From contig JAQXNQ010000234.1 of NCBI GenBank assembly GCA_029098085.1, positions 1-6,010 of the forward strand: 6,010 nt of DNA. Reading direction: 5' to 3'. The stretch is from Oscillospiraceae bacterium (GTDB lineage Bacteria > Bacillota > Clostridia > Oscillospirales > Ruminococcaceae). This document shows positions 3,893 to 6,010 of this stretch, in pieces (position 1 is the first letter of the stretch; the number at the start of each line of letters is the position of its first letter). Below the pieces are notes generated by a model. It did not search any database. It saw only the letters and a list, made by a program, of their open reading frames with translations, and was not told the origin of the DNA. The position numbers were made by a program, and so were the translations under genes.

Positions 3893-4749
3893 ACCGCCTC
3901 AACGCCGCCGTACGCCGCAACACCCTTCGCTGCCTGAAAGGGCGCTGGGGGAAAGGAGCGGCCGCCACGCTGTTTCTCGCGGGAGCCGGGCTGATGCTGG
4001 TCCTGCTGGAGCAGCTCTGTCTGACGAGTCTGAGTCTGGTGGAAGAACCGACGCTGCGGGTGCCGCTTCTGGGGGTACAGATTTCTCCGGTTCAGACGGC
4101 GGTCAGCGCGGGCTTTGGATGCCTGATTTTTCTGGTTCTGACGCCCCTGAAGATGGGAATGAGGAAGTGGTTTTACCGGCTTTCAGCGGGCCCCACGCCG
4201 GATCTGCGGATGCTGTTTGATTATCTGTCCGATTTTCGTCTGTACGCCAAAAGTGTTCTGCTGCAGCTGGCCGTCCTGCTGCGGGTAGCGGTGTGCGGAG
4301 CGCTGCTCTCCCTGCCTTCTCTGGGCATTCTGACGGCTCAGAGAATGGTGGGGGCGCTGGGAACCTCCGCCGCTGCGGTGGGGCAGGCTATTCTGACCCT
4401 GCTCTTTCTGGTGACCGTGCTGCTGGCAGCGGTGCTGACCGTCTGCTTTGGGCTGCGGTATTATCTGGCTCCTTACTATTTTGCGGCGGATGAAACGATT
4501 TCGGTTCATGCGGCGCTGAAGCAGTCGGTACAGGCCATGCGGAAAGCGAAGGGACAGGTTTTCTGCCTGCTCTGCAGCTGGCTGCCCCTGTGGCTGAGCT
4601 GTTTTCTGCTGGTGCCGCTGATTTTTGTCATCCCCTGCTGCGGATGCAGCATCGCCATCAGTGCCCGGTATCTGATGGGGCGGAGCGTTCAGGCCGAACA
4701 GGCGGATGCGGTGCCGGATGAAACCATCGTATTTACCCCTGAAAGCTGA
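3889..4749 (+). CDS. DUF975-like integral membrane protein
   Basis: A 286-residue polytopic membrane protein of unknown function. Hydrophobic segments lie at about 22-42, 67-87, 121-146, 161-188 and 223-258. Features resembling the DUF975 family are the basic N-terminus with LKGRWG (16-21), the PDLRMLFDYLSDFRLYAKSVL region (104-124), and RYYLAPYYFAADE (190-202) followed by the amphipathic LKQSVQAMRKAKG (210-222). The C-terminus is a short polar tail. The start ATG overlaps the previous stop codon in ATGA, with AGGAGG seven bases upstream inside that gene. Cysteines are plentiful in the last membrane segment (CCGC at 250-253). The family assignment comes from remembered patterns and the role in this operon is not known. 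Confidence 0.85.
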   Translation: MNRLNAAVRRNTLRCLKGRWGKGAAATLFLAGAGLMLVLLEQLCLTSLSLVEEPTLRVPLLGVQISPVQTAVSAGFGCLIFLVLTPLKMGMRKWFYRLSAGPTPDLRMLFDYLSDFRLYAKSVLLQLAVLLRVAVCGALLSLPSLGILTAQRMVGALGTSAAAVGQAILTLLFLVTVLLAAVLTVCFGLRYYLAPYYFAADETISVHAALKQSVQAMRKAKGQVFCLLCSWLPLWLSCFLLVPLIFVIPCCGCSIAISARYLMGRSVQAEQADAVPDETIVFTPES

Positions 4750-4774
4750 CGGCAATTTTCCAAAGACTGACAGA

Positions 4775-4780
4775 AGAAGG
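4775..4780 (+). promoter_or_regulatory. Ribosome binding site that decides the proB start
   Basis: AGAAGG, seven bases before ATG 4788 but only one base before ATG 4782. The spacing argues for the second methionine; annotations giving 4782 as the start add only Met-Asp. Confidence 0.65.
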
Positions 4781-4787
4781 TATGGAC

Positions 4788-5570
4788 ATGATCAAGTCTC
4801 CAACAGAGGCAGGCCGTGTGGTGGTCAAGGTCGGCACGTCGACGCTGGCTCACCCCACCGGACTTTTGAATATTCAGCGCACCGAACGGCTGGTGAAGGT
4901 GCTTTCCGATCTGAAGAACGCCGGCAAGGAGATCATTATTGTAACCTCCGGCGCCATCGGCGTGGGCATGGGAAAGGCGGGGCTGAAGCAGCGCCCGTCA
5001 GACACGCCGCGCAAGCAGGCCTGTGCTGCCATCGGTCAGTGCGAGCTGATGTACTGCTATGACAAGTATTTTTCCGAGTACAATCACGCCGTGGCTCAGG
5101 TGCTGCTGACCCGGGATGTGGTGGACAGTCCGGTCCGCAAGCAGAACGTCATCAACACCTTTCAGAGTCTGCTGCAGTTCGGCGTGATACCCATCATCAA
5201 CGAAAACGATACCGTGGCGGTAGAGGAAATTGAATTCGGCGACAACGACACCCTTTCCGCCATTGTGGCCGGTTTGACCGGCGCAGATCTGCTGGTGATT
5301 CTCAGCGATATTGACGGGGTATACGATCAGAATCCCCGGACGCATCCGGAGGCCAGGCTGATTCCGAGAATTCCGGCCATCACCGACGAGGTACGGGCGC
5401 TGGCCGGGGATAAAGGCTCCGGTCTGGGCACCGGCGGCATGATTACGAAATTTTCCGCTGCGCAGATTGCGCTGGAAAACGGCATTCCCGTGGTGATTAT
5501 GAACGGCAGCGCGCCGGAACGTCTGTACGATCTGTTCGATGGGCGTCAGGTGGGCACATATATTGGATAA
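4788..5570 (+). CDS. proB: Glutamate 5-kinase, short form without PUA domain
   Basis: Catalyses the ATP-dependent phosphorylation of glutamate to gamma-glutamyl phosphate, the first step of proline synthesis, in the cytosol. The amino-acid kinase fold is complete in 260 residues. KVGTSTL (14-20) and VTSGAIGVGMG (52-62) are the N-terminal nucleotide and substrate loops. INENDTV (137-143) and FGDNDTLSA (150-158) bind glutamate, SDIDGVYDQNP (173-183) follows, and GTGGMITK (214-221) is the ATP-site lysine motif. The enzyme from E. coli is about 367 residues with a C-terminal PUA domain, absent here; short forms are known in Firmicutes. I start at ATG 4788 because AGAAGG lies seven bases upstream; ATG 4782, two codons earlier, is only one base from it. 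It lies 38 bases after the membrane protein gene with no terminator between. proA does not follow. Confidence 0.96.
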   Translation: MIKSPTEAGRVVVKVGTSTLAHPTGLLNIQRTERLVKVLSDLKNAGKEIIIVTSGAIGVGMGKAGLKQRPSDTPRKQACAAIGQCELMYCYDKYFSEYNHAVAQVLLTRDVVDSPVRKQNVINTFQSLLQFGVIPIINENDTVAVEEIEFGDNDTLSAIVAGLTGADLLVILSDIDGVYDQNPRTHPEARLIPRIPAITDEVRALAGDKGSGLGTGGMITKFSAAQIALENGIPVVIMNGSAPERLYDLFDGRQVGTYIG

Positions 5571-5584
5571 CGGAGGAAAATGAC

Positions 5585-6010
5585 ATGAGTGAACTGAAAG
5601 TATCGATTCTGGGTGCCGGCAACATTGCGAAAACAATGGCTCGCACCGTGCAGGCGGTAGAGGGTGTGACCCTGTGGGGCGTCGCTTCCCGGAGTTTGGA
5701 CAAGGCGGAAGAGTTTGCGGCGAAATTCGGCGCGCCCCGGGCGTTTGGTTCCTATGAGGAACTGTATGAAGATCCCGATACCGATCTGATTTATATTGCA
5801 ACGCCGCACATGTTCCATTTTGAACAGGCCAGAGAAGCGCTGCTGCACGGCAAGCACGCCCTCTGCGAAAAGCCCATGACCATCAACGCCGCTCAGGCGG
5901 AGGAGCTTTTCGCTCTGGCGGAGGAGCGGGGACTGTTTGTGTCCGAGGCCATTTGGACCCGTTACCTGCCCCTGGGCAAAACCCTGCGGGAAAAGCTGGA
6001 GAGCGGCGTC
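5585..6010 (+). CDS. Gfo/Idh/MocA family oxidoreductase, partial (3' end outside window)
   Basis: The first 142 residues of an NAD(P)-dependent dehydrogenase; members of this family typically exceed 300 residues, so over half is probably missing. The N-terminal Rossmann fold shows ILGAGNIA (8-15) as the dinucleotide loop. ATPHMFHFEQA (72-82) and LCEKPM (93-98) carry the family's nucleotide and catalytic-lysine (Lys96) motifs. VSEAIWTRYLP (119-129) resembles the dihydrodiol-dehydrogenase/xylose-dehydrogenase branch more than inositol dehydrogenases. The substrate cannot be decided. The start is supported by GGAGG at 5572-5576, eight bases upstream. It follows proB by 14 bases, so co-transcription is very likely, although no known link joins this family to proline synthesis. 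Confidence 0.94.
   Translation, partial: MSELKVSILGAGNIAKTMARTVQAVEGVTLWGVASRSLDKAEEFAAKFGAPRAFGSYEELYEDPDTDLIYIATPHMFHFEQAREALLHGKHALCEKPMTINAAQAEELFALAEERGLFVSEAIWTRYLPLGKTLREKLESGV

Noticed and set aside
4183..4755. - strand ORF of 190 codons opposite the DUF975 gene
   Set aside because: Gln/His/Arg-rich shadow translation with no motif or ribosome binding site.
4782..4787. Upstream ATG as the start of proB
   Set aside because: Only one base separates it from AGAAGG; the ATG at 4788 has normal spacing.
4998..5801. - strand ORF of 267 codons opposite proB and the dehydrogenase gene
   Set aside because: It runs antisense across two well-supported genes and their junction.
1..6010. CRISPR array, insertion sequence or prophage
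   Set aside because: No regularly spaced direct repeats with spacers, transposase, integrase or terminal inverted repeats were seen; the tRNA ends show no duplicated attachment-site sequence inside the window.

Overview
The window looks like a chromosomal segment of a GC-rich, endospore-forming-type Clostridia (Firmicutes), possibly Oscillospiraceae or a relative. This is inferred from the Gram-positive 5S rRNA signature, strong AGGAGG-type ribosome binding sites before most genes, a PdaA-type peptidoglycan deacetylase, a DUF975 membrane protein and a short glutamate 5-kinase without a PUA domain. The species cannot be fixed from the sequence alone.

Layout: (1) Positions 1-565 hold a + strand stable-RNA cluster: a spacer resembling rRNA-operon spacers, tRNA-Lys(CTT), tRNA-Glu(CTC), 5S rRNA, a tRNA with anticodon CAT, tRNA-Trp(CCA) and an intrinsic terminator. 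The 5S gene lies between tRNAs. (2) A convergent - strand gene (634-1794) encodes a lipoprotein with a PdaA-like NodB deacetylase domain on a low-complexity stalk containing 11-residue repeats; its own terminator lies back to back with that of the RNA cluster. (3) A second - strand gene (2005-2703) encodes an XRE-type HTH regulator with an unrecognised C-terminal region. It has a near-consensus sigma-A promoter about 180 bases upstream of its start, operator-like inverted repeats in that promoter, and a leader predicted to fold into two long nested hairpins. (4) A divergent intergenic region (2914-3205) carries repeated CAGAATTT-type motifs and promoter-like boxes. (5) A + strand operon starts at 3212: histidine phosphatase, DUF975-like membrane protein (ATGA overlap), proB, and a Gfo/Idh/MocA oxidoreductase cut by the right edge.

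How the parts relate: the RNA cluster supplies translation components. The deacetylase probably modifies peptidoglycan outside the cell or in the spore cortex. The four-gene operon joins proline biosynthesis (proB, without an adjacent proA in view) to a phosphatase, a membrane protein and a sugar or diol-type dehydrogenase, with no obvious single pathway. The least explained part is the regulator's control region: promoter, overlapping palindromes, structured leader, and a small ORF that ends next to the regulator's ribosome binding site. No mobile element, CRISPR array or phage gene was seen.
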